Below, piece by piece: positions 34,201 to 42,281 of a DNA stretch of 64,000 bases; the first letter of the stretch is position 1, and each line of letters opens with the position of its first letter. Both the position numbers and the translations under genes were made by a program. This stretch comes from Stramenopiles sp. TOSAG23-2. Its lineage: Eukaryota > Sar. Below the pieces are notes generated by a model. The model saw only the letters and a list, made by a program, of their open reading frames with translations. It was not told the DNA's origin and did not search any database. The DNA lies in assembly GCA_900128395.1 (NCBI GenBank), contig LT649236.1, positions 1 through 64,000 on the forward strand, given 5' to 3'.

Positions 34201-34503
34201 CGATATGTCAATGTAGATGATGTTATACATCATATTATGACAGTATGGTACGAAGTTGAAAACAGGGAACACGAAACCATTTTAAACTTATTTCATGATG
34301 CAGATGCTAATAAAAATGGTTTGCTAGATATAAAAGAATTTGAGGCAATTGTAAATAAAATTGTTGAACCAAATATTGATAGACGGACGATGTTGAAATT
34401 ATTCCGGCAAGGCGGATACGAAAATATTAAAGGTGAAATTGAATTACCCCCTGAAGATTTTGCCACCATTTTGAAAAAGTTTATGCAAACTAGGAAAAGC
34501 TAG
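31277..34503 (+). CDS. EF-hand-containing protein, 1059 aa, two exons
   Basis: Exon 1 is 31277-33200 and exon 2 is 33248-34503, joined in frame across a 47-nt intron. ATG 31277 (MDNVAYIQLP) is the first ATG; the frame is open upstream but holds a probable splice acceptor. Residues 1-220 are basic and rich in Ser, Pro, Arg and Asn (disordered). A helical region follows with long Leu/Phe-rich stretches (FLYRTMLVRNGELLHSFLWEHM, given here only as a helix cue), an Asn run near 33561-33590, and a C-terminal EF-hand (DADANKNGLLDIKEFE). Calcium binding through that loop is likely. Overall function is unknown; cytoskeletal or axonemal regulators often look like this. Confidence 0.8.
33201..33247 (+). 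other. Intron (47 nt) in the EF-hand gene
   Basis: Donor GTAAGT at 33201, acceptor AAAATAG ending at 33247. Exon 1 ends after one base of a codon and exon 2 supplies two, so the frame continues (FQE, then IVSNTS). The unspliced frame stops within exactly this segment. It is the shortest intron I can place in the window. Confidence 0.85.
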
Positions 34504-34804
34504 AGATTATGAATTTTATTATATGATCTATGCAATATTAATATATGATATATGCATATCATACGAGCGAGCAAATAAAAATACGAAGTAGCATATTAAA
34601 ACGCATATAAATATAAGAACACGTATGATATATGGTAATCATATGATATGATATTTGCCGCAGTTGGTATGATATGATATGCTATACGAATATCATATAT
34701 ATATCATATCATATATCATATATATCATATGCATATGTTAAACAAACTTCGTACGAAGTAATTGGTATCCATATTAACATCAAGTATTAGTTGGCTATTC
34801 TTTA
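34504..34804. other. Convergent spacer with ATATCAT repeats and TACGAAGTA palindromes
   Basis: 300 bp between gene ends. It contains TACGAAGTA at 34582-34590 and the perfect 14-nt palindrome ACTTCGTACGAAGT at 34746-34759. Bases 34625-34740 are a dense series of ATATGAT and ATCATAT words on both sides of a short centre, able to fold back on itself. Confidence 0.7.
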
Positions 34805-35431
34805 CTACGGCGAGTATTTATCTTCCTCAACAACGTCTTCTTGTTCAACAACTTGAAAAAAAATTTCTGCGTCCACTATTTTTCGATTGTCAGTATTTAG
34901 TTTTGATAATTCAACTTGGATTTTCACCCACGTTGTGACTTCTTCAAAATGTACATCTTTCATACCTCTGCCCCTTTTTATGTATATAGTATGACAATCA
35001 GGCAAATTTTTATTTACATCTTCTATATTATAATTGTTATCATCGCAGAAACATACAGTTGTGGCATCTTGAATATTACAAGCAGCCATCAATTGTTTTA
35101 TCCAGTTTGATTTTGTTGGTGCTTCTGTACTAGAGTTTTCTTCTAAATTATCCCATCCTAATATTTCAAAAAAGTAATGCTTCAAATGTTGTAATGCTTT
35201 CTCTATAATATATGATCTATTAAAACTCAAGACCGCTGTTGCAAATCCCATTTCCTCCACAGTCTGTAACATTGCTTCAATCTTATCTTTTCTCACCTTG
35301 CCTCCGAAGACATGTTTGATTGGATCAGTCAGATGATACTCTCCAATGTCGGTATGAGCAATTGTTTCATCAAAGTCAAACACTATAAGACCAAAAGGGT
35401 GTTGAGGTCCATCTCTCGGTCGACCTGACAT
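34805..35431 (-). CDS. HAD-superfamily phosphatase-like protein
   Basis: A 208-aa protein from ATG 35431. Motif I is VFDFDETI (nucleophile and acid Asp of D-x-D-x-T). Motif II is probably the Ser of TAVLSFN. A Lys following (TKSNW) fits motif III, and DDNNYNIED fits motif IV. This is the ordinary catalytic set of haloacid-dehalogenase-like hydrolases. The cap is small, so a protein or small-metabolite phosphatase of the MDP-1 or similar group is possible. The substrate cannot be read. The C-terminus is acidic. The upstream 270 bases carry strong inverted repeats. Confidence 0.8.
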   Translation of the reverse strand: MSGRPRDGPQHPFGLIVFDFDETIAHTDIGEYHLTDPIKHVFGGKVRKDKIEAMLQTVEEMGFATAVLSFNRSYIIEKALQHLKHYFFEILGWDNLEENSSTEAPTKSNWIKQLMAACNIQDATTVCFCDDNNYNIEDVNKNLPDCHTIYIKRGRGMKDVHFEEVTTWVKIQVELSKLNTDNRKIVDAEIFFQVVEQEDVVEEDKYSP

Positions 35432-35926
35432 ATTTTTTTGGTATTTCTTTAGAATTTGTATTGACTGTTTATACGGAGAGGGGGGGAGATATTATATTAA
35501 ATACTTTCTTTATAATGTATTACCATATATATGTTGCATAGTATGTAAACTGGTATAAAGTTATTATTGTTGCTATTATTGCCTGGATTGCTGATGTACA
35601 TTATAATATTACCTGGTATAATATAATATAGTAATAGTAGCTACTATTACTAATACTACACGAGGCGCACCTCCTCGTACAACACGCAAGAAGCCTGGTA
35701 TAGGGAGAGCTATTAGCTTGTTTTCCTTGTCAGCAGGTATAGGGCTGGCAAAAGAGAGGAATCTGGAATCACGGAAAATATACTAATATTACGTACTGTA
35801 TATTTATTTGTACAGCAATGCTACACTCACAATTTACTATTTGAAGGACCCAATGGAGGAAAGGGAAATTCTGGTTCCTCCATTGATAAATGTAGCCCAA
35901 TATTTATTTGTACAGCAATGCTACAC
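35432..35926. promoter_or_regulatory. Upstream region of the HAD gene with adjacent inverted repeats
   Basis: Contains the perfect 20-nt palindrome GTAATAGTAGCTACTATTAC at 35631-35650, followed within 10 bases by ACGAGG-(7)-CCTCGT, a small hairpin. A GC-richer segment with AGCCTGG and GGGCTGGC follows at 35690-35755. The right end (from 35801) is copy 1 of an exact 100-bp duplication of the 3' end of the neighbouring START-like gene. Confidence 0.55.
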
Positions 35927-36000
35927 TCACAATTTACTATTTGAAGGACCCAATGGAGGAAAGGGAAATTCTGGTTCCTCCATTGATAAATGTAGCCCAG
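35801..36000. repeat. Exact tandem duplication of 100 bp over the 3' end of the START-like gene
   Basis: Bases 35801-35900 and 35901-36000 are identical except for the last base. Copy 2 holds the last codons and the TGA of the START-like gene; copy 1 lies just downstream of the stop, so the protein is not changed. Confidence 0.97.
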
Positions 36001-37088
36001 GTACCATTTCAATAGGTTGTCTTATCCAACCATTCTTTAAAGGTGATTCCAAGTATGTATTTGAATTCACATTACCAACATCTAATTTATCTCGTTTACA
36101 TTGATCGACCATATCGATAAATCGATGGTAAAATTCAAACCCAAAGTTTTCCACACCATTTTTGATAAATTCAGGAGGAAGCATTCCAGCAATATCTGAC
36201 CATTGCACTTGCACAACTTTACATTTATTCTCATTAATTGCTTCTACGCGTAAGGCATAACACAAAGGACTTCTGATCCAATTTTGTGGCACAGGTAATA
36301 TTTTTGGATGAACAACCGATTTACTAACCAACATCATACGATGAGGATCAACAAAATCGAGCGTAACAAAATCCCGAATATTTTTCAAAGGGAGTGGCAA
36401 TTGATCAACTGTATGGACTACTTGTAACCATTTAAAATCTTTTGTTGGGATTGCTTCCACTCCATATAAATCATACGTATACGCATCTACGCACCATGTA
36501 TAATTTAAACGATTGTATAGATCCAATACAATGCTTGCAGGTGCGTCGATTTCCAATTGGTGTCTTACAATTTCGATTTTAGAGTTATGAATCTCTTTGT
36601 AAAACGCTTTCACTCCTTTATTTTCCGACAAAAATGTCCAAAGTTTTTCATCTGATTGACATATAAAACTCATAGTAGCAATTGTTTCTTGAGCATATGT
36701 GTCTTACAATTTCGATTTTAGAGTTATGAATCTCTTTGTAAAACGCTTTCACTCCTTTATTTTCCGACAAAAATGTCCAAAGTTTTTCATCTGATTGACA
36801 TATAAAACTCATAGTAGCAATTGTTTCTTGAGCATATTTATTAATTATATGTGCATAATCGGGATGATCTACAGATGGTAACGTATCCCAAAGTAATGGT
36901 GGGGGCAATGTAAGCTTTTCAGTATCAATATTTATCTTATTAGCTATTGTTGGCTCGTCGTCGAAAAGATCAGTAATACCACGACGGCCTTTATTTTCTA
37001 ATTCTCCTTTTCCTAAACCTACTTTATTCATATTTTTTGGCAATATGAACCGTGCCGGTGAGATTACAATCAATGGTTCGTCAGACAT
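35927..37088 (-). pseudogene. START-like lipid-transfer domain gene interrupted by a 139-bp tandem duplication
   Basis: From ATG 37088 the first part encodes a disordered N-terminus and the start of a domain; the second part, in another frame, ends at TGA 35927. Motifs such as DEKLWTFLSENKGVKAFYKE, LEIDAPASIVLDLYNR, IRDFVTLDF and GMLPPEFIKNGVENF are in line with a START (StAR-related lipid transfer) domain. An exact 139-bp duplication (36560-36698 and 36699-36837) shifts the frame by one; taken literally, translation stops at 36648. Without one copy the length is 1023 nt (341 codons with stop), so the duplication alone breaks the frame. It may be a real null allele, an assembly error, or rescued by splicing (see findings). 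The call pseudogene is therefore provisional. Confidence 0.75.
36560..36837. repeat. Exact tandem duplication of 139 bp inside the START-like gene
   Basis: The two 139-bp units are identical base for base by inspection. Each contains on the minus strand a GTAAGA donor-like site and several AG dinucleotides. 139 is not a multiple of three, so the duplication causes the frameshift. Confidence 0.97.
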
Positions 37089-37172
37089 ATTTTCTTGAAC
37101 ACTTTAAATATATTATAATATCTTTGTGTTTTTTTATCTTCTTTTATTGCATATATTGAAAGTATATATGTA
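37089..37172. promoter_or_regulatory. Very short divergent promoter
   Basis: Only 84 bases separate the start codons of the START-like gene (minus) and the 65-aa protein gene (plus). The sequence is almost all A/T. If both are transcribed they share one bidirectional promoter. Confidence 0.5.
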
Positions 37173-37370
37173 ATGCCTAAAAAAATAAAAAATAATCTAG
37201 TATTGGATGATTCTAAATTAAGGGCTATTTTAAGAGATAATAATGTTCGTAAAACTACATGGAGACCAATAGATGGATCATATACACATACTAGTATTGG
37301 TAATCCTAAAGGATCATATGCAATAAAAAATTCAGATTTAGATTCATTCCAATTCAAAAATACAGTATAA
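37173..37370 (+). CDS. Hypothetical 65-aa protein
   Basis: ATG 37173 to TAA. The protein starts MPKKIKNNLVLDDSKL and has a mixed composition (ATTWRPIDG-like core: KTTWRPIDGSYTHTSIG, then NPKGSYAIKN) without low-complexity bias, unlike random frames here. No signal peptide or membrane segment. Family unknown. The 84-bp head-to-head spacing with the START-like gene suggests coordinated expression if real. Confidence 0.55.
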   Translation: MPKKIKNNLVLDDSKLRAILRDNNVRKTTWRPIDGSYTHTSIGNPKGSYAIKNSDLDSFQFKNTV

Positions 37371-37702
37371 TATGAATTTTTTTTTTGTGGCTCCTAATTT
37401 TTGAAGCCGAAGTTCAACAAAAGTTCACAATATTTTTATATAACACAGGTACACAGCATTACCAGGTAAATATAGTCTACTAGCTTTGGACAATTTTTTT
37501 TTGCCTCTGTCTCACCACATCAGCAGAGGAGAGGAGAGAAGAATAAAGCGAAAGGTATAATATCTTTTTTATATACATTTTAATTTATTTAATGAAATTG
37601 GATATATATTACAGTCGATATATTCATCAACATACTATATTTAAAAGAGATAAATAATATTGTATATCAAAGCTTATATATATTATATATAAAAATAAAA
37701 TA
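37371..37702. promoter_or_regulatory. Upstream region of the SDR gene
   Basis: 330 bp. It contains ACCAGGTA and a purine-rich stretch GAGGAGAGGAGAGAAG near 37515-37530, then A/T-rich sequence with TA tracts (37676-37690) just before the start codon. No RNA gene was seen. Confidence 0.5.
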
Positions 37703-39047
37703 ATGGCAAAAACTGCTTTAGTAATTGGTGGAACAGGCGTATCTGGATATCGTAAGTAAAATTCTACTCCCCGAAGCCTATAAAAGATATCCTCTCTAAC
37801 ACATCATTCTTTCATATGCTTCGCTCCACTCCGCAGACGTGGTGGAACTATTGATTGAAAGGAAATATGATGTAACCATTTTACATACTGGTACTCATAA
37901 ACCACTACAAAAGATGTGTCCATGGTATTATGACAACAGCGTTAAAATTGTTTATTCAAACCCATTTAAAGTTGAAATTTTGAAAAAAGACATGACTAGT
38001 CTTTTAGGGGATGATTTTTATTATGATTTAGTTTTGGTTTCTTATGGGAAACCGGCTGATATTGCGAAATATTTTTCAGAAGGTACAAGAAGAAAATTTG
38101 GACATTGGATTTCACTACATGGTAGTGTAGTATATGATAACTGGGGGAACGGTGTTTTGAATAGTGTTGATGGTATTCAAGTTGGTCCTATAACTGAAGA
38201 GAGTCCTTTGTTAACCCCAGATGGGAAATTTAATTCCAAACCAAACTCGTGGAATCCAAAATTAGATCGGATGATCCTGACCGAACAATCACTTAGGGAG
38301 GTTGTTCCAGATGCCACCATCATGCGAGTTGGCGGTGTATATGGTCCCTATGATTTATTTCCTAATATGTATACTGCTGTTCGCCGTATTGTAGATAAAC
38401 GGCCATTCATTATACTCCCAGAACGATTAGCTGGTGTGTTTGGATCCGGTTGGTGTTACTCACGCAATCAAGCGGAGATGATTATATTAGCAATAGATCA
38501 ACCAAATAAATCTAAAGGTGAAACATTTAATGTAGCAGAGGATAGAACTGTTACTGTCAGACAATGGGTACAGATATGCGCTGATGCATTAGGTAGTGAT
38601 ATTGAAATAATTGAAATGCCTTATGAAATAGCTGTTCCAGGCTATCCGATAGTTGGAGGTACCGGCGGTGTAGAACAACCATATAGCTCAAATTTAAAAG
38701 CAAAAAAATTGTTAGGATATGAAGATGTTGTTCATGTAGTTGATGCAATTAGTGAAACTGCAAAATATTTAGCAGAGAACCCACCAGATGATGTAGTTAT
38801 TAGTAATCTGCAAGATCCTTGTGATTATGAAAACGAAGATAAACTTGTAGAATTGTGGAGAAAACGTGATTACAAGGCATGTATGGAAATGAAATGGCCA
38901 AAGCCTTATGGGTTTGGGCATTTTTATTACGGTCCAAAGTACAATCCTGGTGATGGGGACGTCGCTGGTGATATGGAAGCTAAATATGCTGGAAAGTATG
39001 ATCCTTTTAAATTAAAACGTGTTACCACATCGTCTTCAAAATTGTAA
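37703..39047 (+). CDS. Atypical extended short-chain dehydrogenase/epimerase-family protein, two exons
   Basis: Exon 1 is 37703-37751 and exon 2 is 37837-39047; together they encode 419 aa. The first exon supplies the dinucleotide-binding loop: MAKTALVIGGTGVSGYH, with G-G-T-G-x-x-G at residues 9-15. Later segments (DATIMRVGGVYGPYD, GETFNVAEDRTVTVRQW) match NAD-dependent epimerase/dehydratase proteins. The usual catalytic Y-x-x-x-K appears as SWNPK, so the Tyr is probably missing and the protein may bind NAD(P) without ordinary SDR chemistry. The C-terminus (from about residue 330) is an extra domain with many charged and aromatic residues. Cytosolic; substrate unknown. Confidence 0.85.
37752..37836 (+). 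other. Intron (85 nt) in the SDR gene
   Basis: Donor GTAAGT directly after GGATATC; acceptor CTCCGCAG before ACGTGGTGG. Splicing restores a His codon across the junction and joins the Gly-rich NAD-binding loop to the rest of the Rossmann fold, which is strong support. Confidence 0.92.
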
Positions 39048-39399
39048 AAATCATTATTCGTACAAAGTATAAAATAAATTTTTTTAATATAATTATACGA
39101 GTTCGTATTATTTTTTAAAGTAATGGTTAAAATTTAAGTTATAATATTTTTACACTTCTCGTGTTAAAGTAATATGCTCAATACTCAATCGCAAGAATAA
39201 TATGTTATCCTACTATAGTAAAGCTCTAATGCACCTCTGCAAACTAATACTCTATAAATATTATAAAATAATAATACGATTCGTACGACGTATTTAAATT
39301 AAGTACACGTCGTACACAGGCTGAGATTCGTACGAGTGTAATGATACTAGTACCGCAAGGAGAGGAAAGCTTTAAATTTTTTTTTTAATTTTAGGTGCG
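39048..39399. other. Convergent spacer
   Basis: 350 bp between the SDR gene and the next EF-hand gene. TACG words are abundant (ATACGAGTTCGTAT, GATTCGTACGACGTA, GTACACGTCGTACAC, GATTCGTACGAGT). No coding sequence or RNA gene. Confidence 0.6.
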
Positions 39400-40791
39400 T
39401 TATAAATTGTTTCTTTCACCTCTCTTTATTTTTTTACCATTCAATTCTTCATCAATTCTTTCTCTTGCATATCGGTTTGTACCCACGCAAATACTCTGTT
39501 TTAATTGCTCCCATAATGTATTCAAATCAATTTTACCTTGCTTAATTGCTTTAAATAATTTCAAGTCACGTTCAGAATGTGTAGGTGCAACTTCTTCCAT
39601 TTCATTTATTCTTTTCCATTTCTCATATTCTGTTTCTTGATTTTCGTCATCCTTTTCTTTTCCACCACTATCATCATCGATATTTTCCTGATCTTTATCG
39701 TGTTTTAGATTTGGAAGCACAATAGTTCTACCAAAGACACCGTAGATATCCTCAATTTCTGGATGATTTTCTACATACAAAAGTGTCTCTTCCAAAGATA
39801 TTTCGCCGTCATCATCTTCATCAATACGCTTAAACAATGCATTTATATGAGTTTCACATAATTCTAATAAATGTGCATCTACCTCAACCGTTAAACTTTT
39901 AATGAAAAAATGACACATTTCATCCTTGCTTATTGTACCATCATTATTAACATCGTATAATTTAAAGATAAAAAAAGTTTGCAAGACTCTGCAAGTTTTA
40001 AATAATAAAGCCATGCATAGTAAATACTCTTCCCACCTCCATAAACCACGTTCACATGTATCAAAAAATTCAAAAACACGATTGGAAAATAACGGATCTT
40101 CAAATGTAAACGTTGGTATAGCATTGCAAAATGTATGGTACGTTATACCATACGGTGTTTCCGACATAGAACATAAGGATTTAAAGTTGAGAAATAATCG
40201 CCTTATTTCAGTTACAGAAAACCCAGTTAATCGTCTTAATAACGTTACATTTTCTTGATCTTGCCAATACCCATGTATTTCATCCAAAATAGAAGAAGGG
40301 TGGCATTGTGATTTTGGAGGTGTATTGGAAAAATCCACTTTGCTCTCATCGAAAGTATGTCTTGAGCTGTTGTTACTGTTATTATAGTTGCTATTATTAT
40401 CATCATCGCCGCCATGAAACCTGTTTTTTTGAAAAGCTGCAAGTGCTTTTTTAGTATCAGCCACTGCACGTTCTTCTACAAGAGAATAGGATGCAATTTG
40501 AGCATTTTTTAAACGTACCCATAATGGATCTTTTAACGAGGAAGATTTTTGCTGTTCATCTATAACTATATTTAGCTTAGGCTTTTCTTGTGTATTTGGA
40601 TTACTATTATTATTTACTAAATACTCTTGTATGACATTTGTAATAGTTTTATTTTGTTCCTTGTTACTTTTACTTTTAGCATTTTGTATAACTTTTTGTT
40701 GATAATAAAATAATTTAGTTGATGGCGCTAGATATGATTTTAAATTAATTTTTTTCTTATTGCCCCCTATATGACGTTTATTAGTTTTCAT
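39400..40791 (-). CDS. EF-hand calcium-binding protein, 463 aa
   Basis: ATG 40791 (MKTNKRHIGG). The first 170 residues are basic and Asn/Ser-rich. From about residue 185 a calcineurin B/recoverin-type module follows: RLTGFSVTEIRRLFLNFKS, then a cryptic hand, then the good loops DVNNDGTISKDE and DEDDDGEISLEE. This resembles calaxin (EFCAB1)-like proteins that regulate axonemal dynein, but it also fits calcineurin B-like or other sensors. The C-terminus is acidic then basic (NGKKIKRGERNNL). Calcium binding is well supported; the cellular role is not. Confidence 0.8.
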   Translation of the reverse strand: MKTNKRHIGGNKKKINLKSYLAPSTKLFYYQQKVIQNAKSKSNKEQNKTITNVIQEYLVNNNSNPNTQEKPKLNIVIDEQQKSSSLKDPLWVRLKNAQIASYSLVEERAVADTKKALAAFQKNRFHGGDDDNNSNYNNSNNSSRHTFDESKVDFSNTPPKSQCHPSSILDEIHGYWQDQENVTLLRRLTGFSVTEIRRLFLNFKSLCSMSETPYGITYHTFCNAIPTFTFEDPLFSNRVFEFFDTCERGLWRWEEYLLCMALLFKTCRVLQTFFIFKLYDVNNDGTISKDEMCHFFIKSLTVEVDAHLLELCETHINALFKRIDEDDDGEISLEETLLYVENHPEIEDIYGVFGRTIVLPNLKHDKDQENIDDDSGGKEKDDENQETEYEKWKRINEMEEVAPTHSERDLKLFKAIKQGKIDLNTLWEQLKQSICVGTNRYARERIDEELNGKKIKRGERNNL

Positions 40792-41219
40792 CTTTTGTTA
40801 TTTATGTGTGTGTGTGTGCGTGTGTGTAATACTTATATATTATATGTATGAGTTTGTGTGTTTCATACAATTTTATTATCGTCTCTAAATAAATTTTAAA
40901 CGTGGATATACTATCTATAAGAAGTTTTATTTATTACAAAATACTGTAAAAAAAAGTCTGTACGACGATGTGTAACGTCTACCAGTCTACAATTTAAATT
41001 ATTTAATAATAAAACACTTATTAAATTCTGTGCATCTTTTTTTTTTTATTAAACTCTGCAATGCTCTGCTGCTATATTATACATGTACCTGGGTACCACT
41101 TTTGGTGGTCTGGTAAGTATTTATATTGTATTGTATTGAATACTTGGTACATCTGTAATAGGATATAAATTTATTCTATACTTATTAGTATACACTCATC
41201 CGGATCGGATCACTCATCA
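40792..41219. other. Intergenic region upstream of the 463-aa EF-hand gene
   Basis: A (GT)n tract at 40806-40828 lies within 40 bases of the EF-hand start codon. Further right are poly(T) and ACCTGGGTACC. No RNA gene was seen. Confidence 0.5.
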
Positions 41220-41486
41220 TCAAGTTTCTTTTTTTTTACTCTTTTTCTTCTTACTATTCTTTTGCTTTTTCTCTTTCTTCTTCTTCTTCTTCTTCTTTTT
41301 GCTATCCTGATCGTCTGATAATATCACTTTCTCGTCTTTTACTTTTTTTGGCCTTTTCTTTTTTGCTTGATCTCTATTATCATCATCCTCATTATTGTTT
41401 TTGTTATTACTTTGATCAGTAGCGTTATCATCATTATTAGTTTTCGGTTTTGTTATTGATTTATCATCTTGCTTTATATTTTGATT
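41220..41486 (-). other. Open Lys/Asp/Asn-rich frame without an ATG (possible last exon)
   Basis: On the minus strand an 88-codon frame ends in TGA at 41220-41222. It reads as an Asn/Asp-rich stretch, then KKKRPKKVKDEKVILSDDQD and Lys runs ending KKKET. The frame has no in-frame ATG and is closed upstream by TAA near 41487. An AG (ATATAAAG) near 41480 could be a splice acceptor. It resembles the basic tail of a real protein, but no upstream exon was found, and the region to the right holds a gene on the other strand. Exon, remnant or chance low-complexity are all possible. Confidence 0.3.
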
Positions 41487-41507
41487 TACATATTACGTGA
41501 AAATAGT

Positions 41508-41852
41508 ATGAAACTACCAATGATTCCAAAGCAATTTGTCTCACCATTACAGAAAAACAAGAAAACGTCGATGCTGAAAGGGAGTAAATCCATTTATCAT
41601 CCTAGTTATGTATCAAGTGCAGCCTCCAGTATGTATAGCGATAGCTTAAATGGTTCATATGCATCTGGCCCGGGTAGTCGACAGTTTTCACGGCATTCAA
41701 CTAAATATAATAATACATCAACAAGGGGAAGTAATAAGATGATGATGAAGTTTAAGATGAATGCATCAACAAATTTACATCGTAGAACAAGAGCTGTAAT
41801 CGGTCGAAAAATAGATTTACCAAAACCACCATTTCCAATTTCCACTTGGTAA
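41508..41852 (+). CDS. Hypothetical small basic protein (114 aa)
   Basis: The first ATG is at 41508 (MKLPMIPKQFVSPLQK); the open frame upstream has no ATG. The protein is Ser/Lys/Arg/Tyr-rich with a short YHPSYVSSAASSMYSDS stretch and ends TRAVIGRKIDLPKPPFPIS. No signal peptide or membrane segment. The composition is plausible for a small cytoskeleton- or nucleic-acid-binding protein. Family unknown. It overlaps no other called gene and converges on the prominin-like gene. Confidence 0.5.
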   Translation: MKLPMIPKQFVSPLQKNKKTSMLKGSKSIYHPSYVSSAASSMYSDSLNGSYASGPGSRQFSRHSTKYNNTSTRGSNKMMMKFKMNASTNLHRRTRAVIGRKIDLPKPPFPISTW

Positions 41853-42281
41853 AAAGAAAAGGAGAGGGGGGACTGAATAATATTAAAAGAGACAAAAGGG
41901 TTTCGTAAAAGAGAAGAACAAGAAGGGGAGAAATTTCGTATTTTCGTACCACCGAAGAGAGAAAAACCACCAAATCTTCGATAAAAATTACGACACACGT
42001 ACAAATAATACGGCTCGTATAATATTTATCATATCAAGATATGATATCATAATAATTTTTAAGTTTACGCATGTAATATTTATATTTTATGATATTTTAA
42101 ATAAAATAAATTAGGCGTAAACTTATTATATATACGGTGATTTTATGTACCACATGTTTTAAAATTCAAATGCCATATTTTAATATAATATTTTACGAAG
42201 TATAATTGATATGATATATCATATATATATCATATATCCAAAATTTTAAAAATGCCCACATGTGCGTCGTATTTTTACTCG
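41853..42281. other. Convergent spacer with inverted AAGTTTACGC repeats
   Basis: 430 bp between gene ends. AAGTTTACGC at 42061-42070 is matched by its exact complement GCGTAAACTT at 42115-42124, bracketing 64 bp. TACGAAGTA is at 42194-42202, and ATATCAT/ATGATAT words cluster at 42020-42060 and 42205-42240. No coding sequence. Confidence 0.7.

Noticed and set aside
41606-42004. 132-codon minus-strand frame
   Set aside because: Antisense to the 114-aa gene and its 3' region, with an unstructured hydrophobic composition and no usable splice donor toward the Lys-rich frame.
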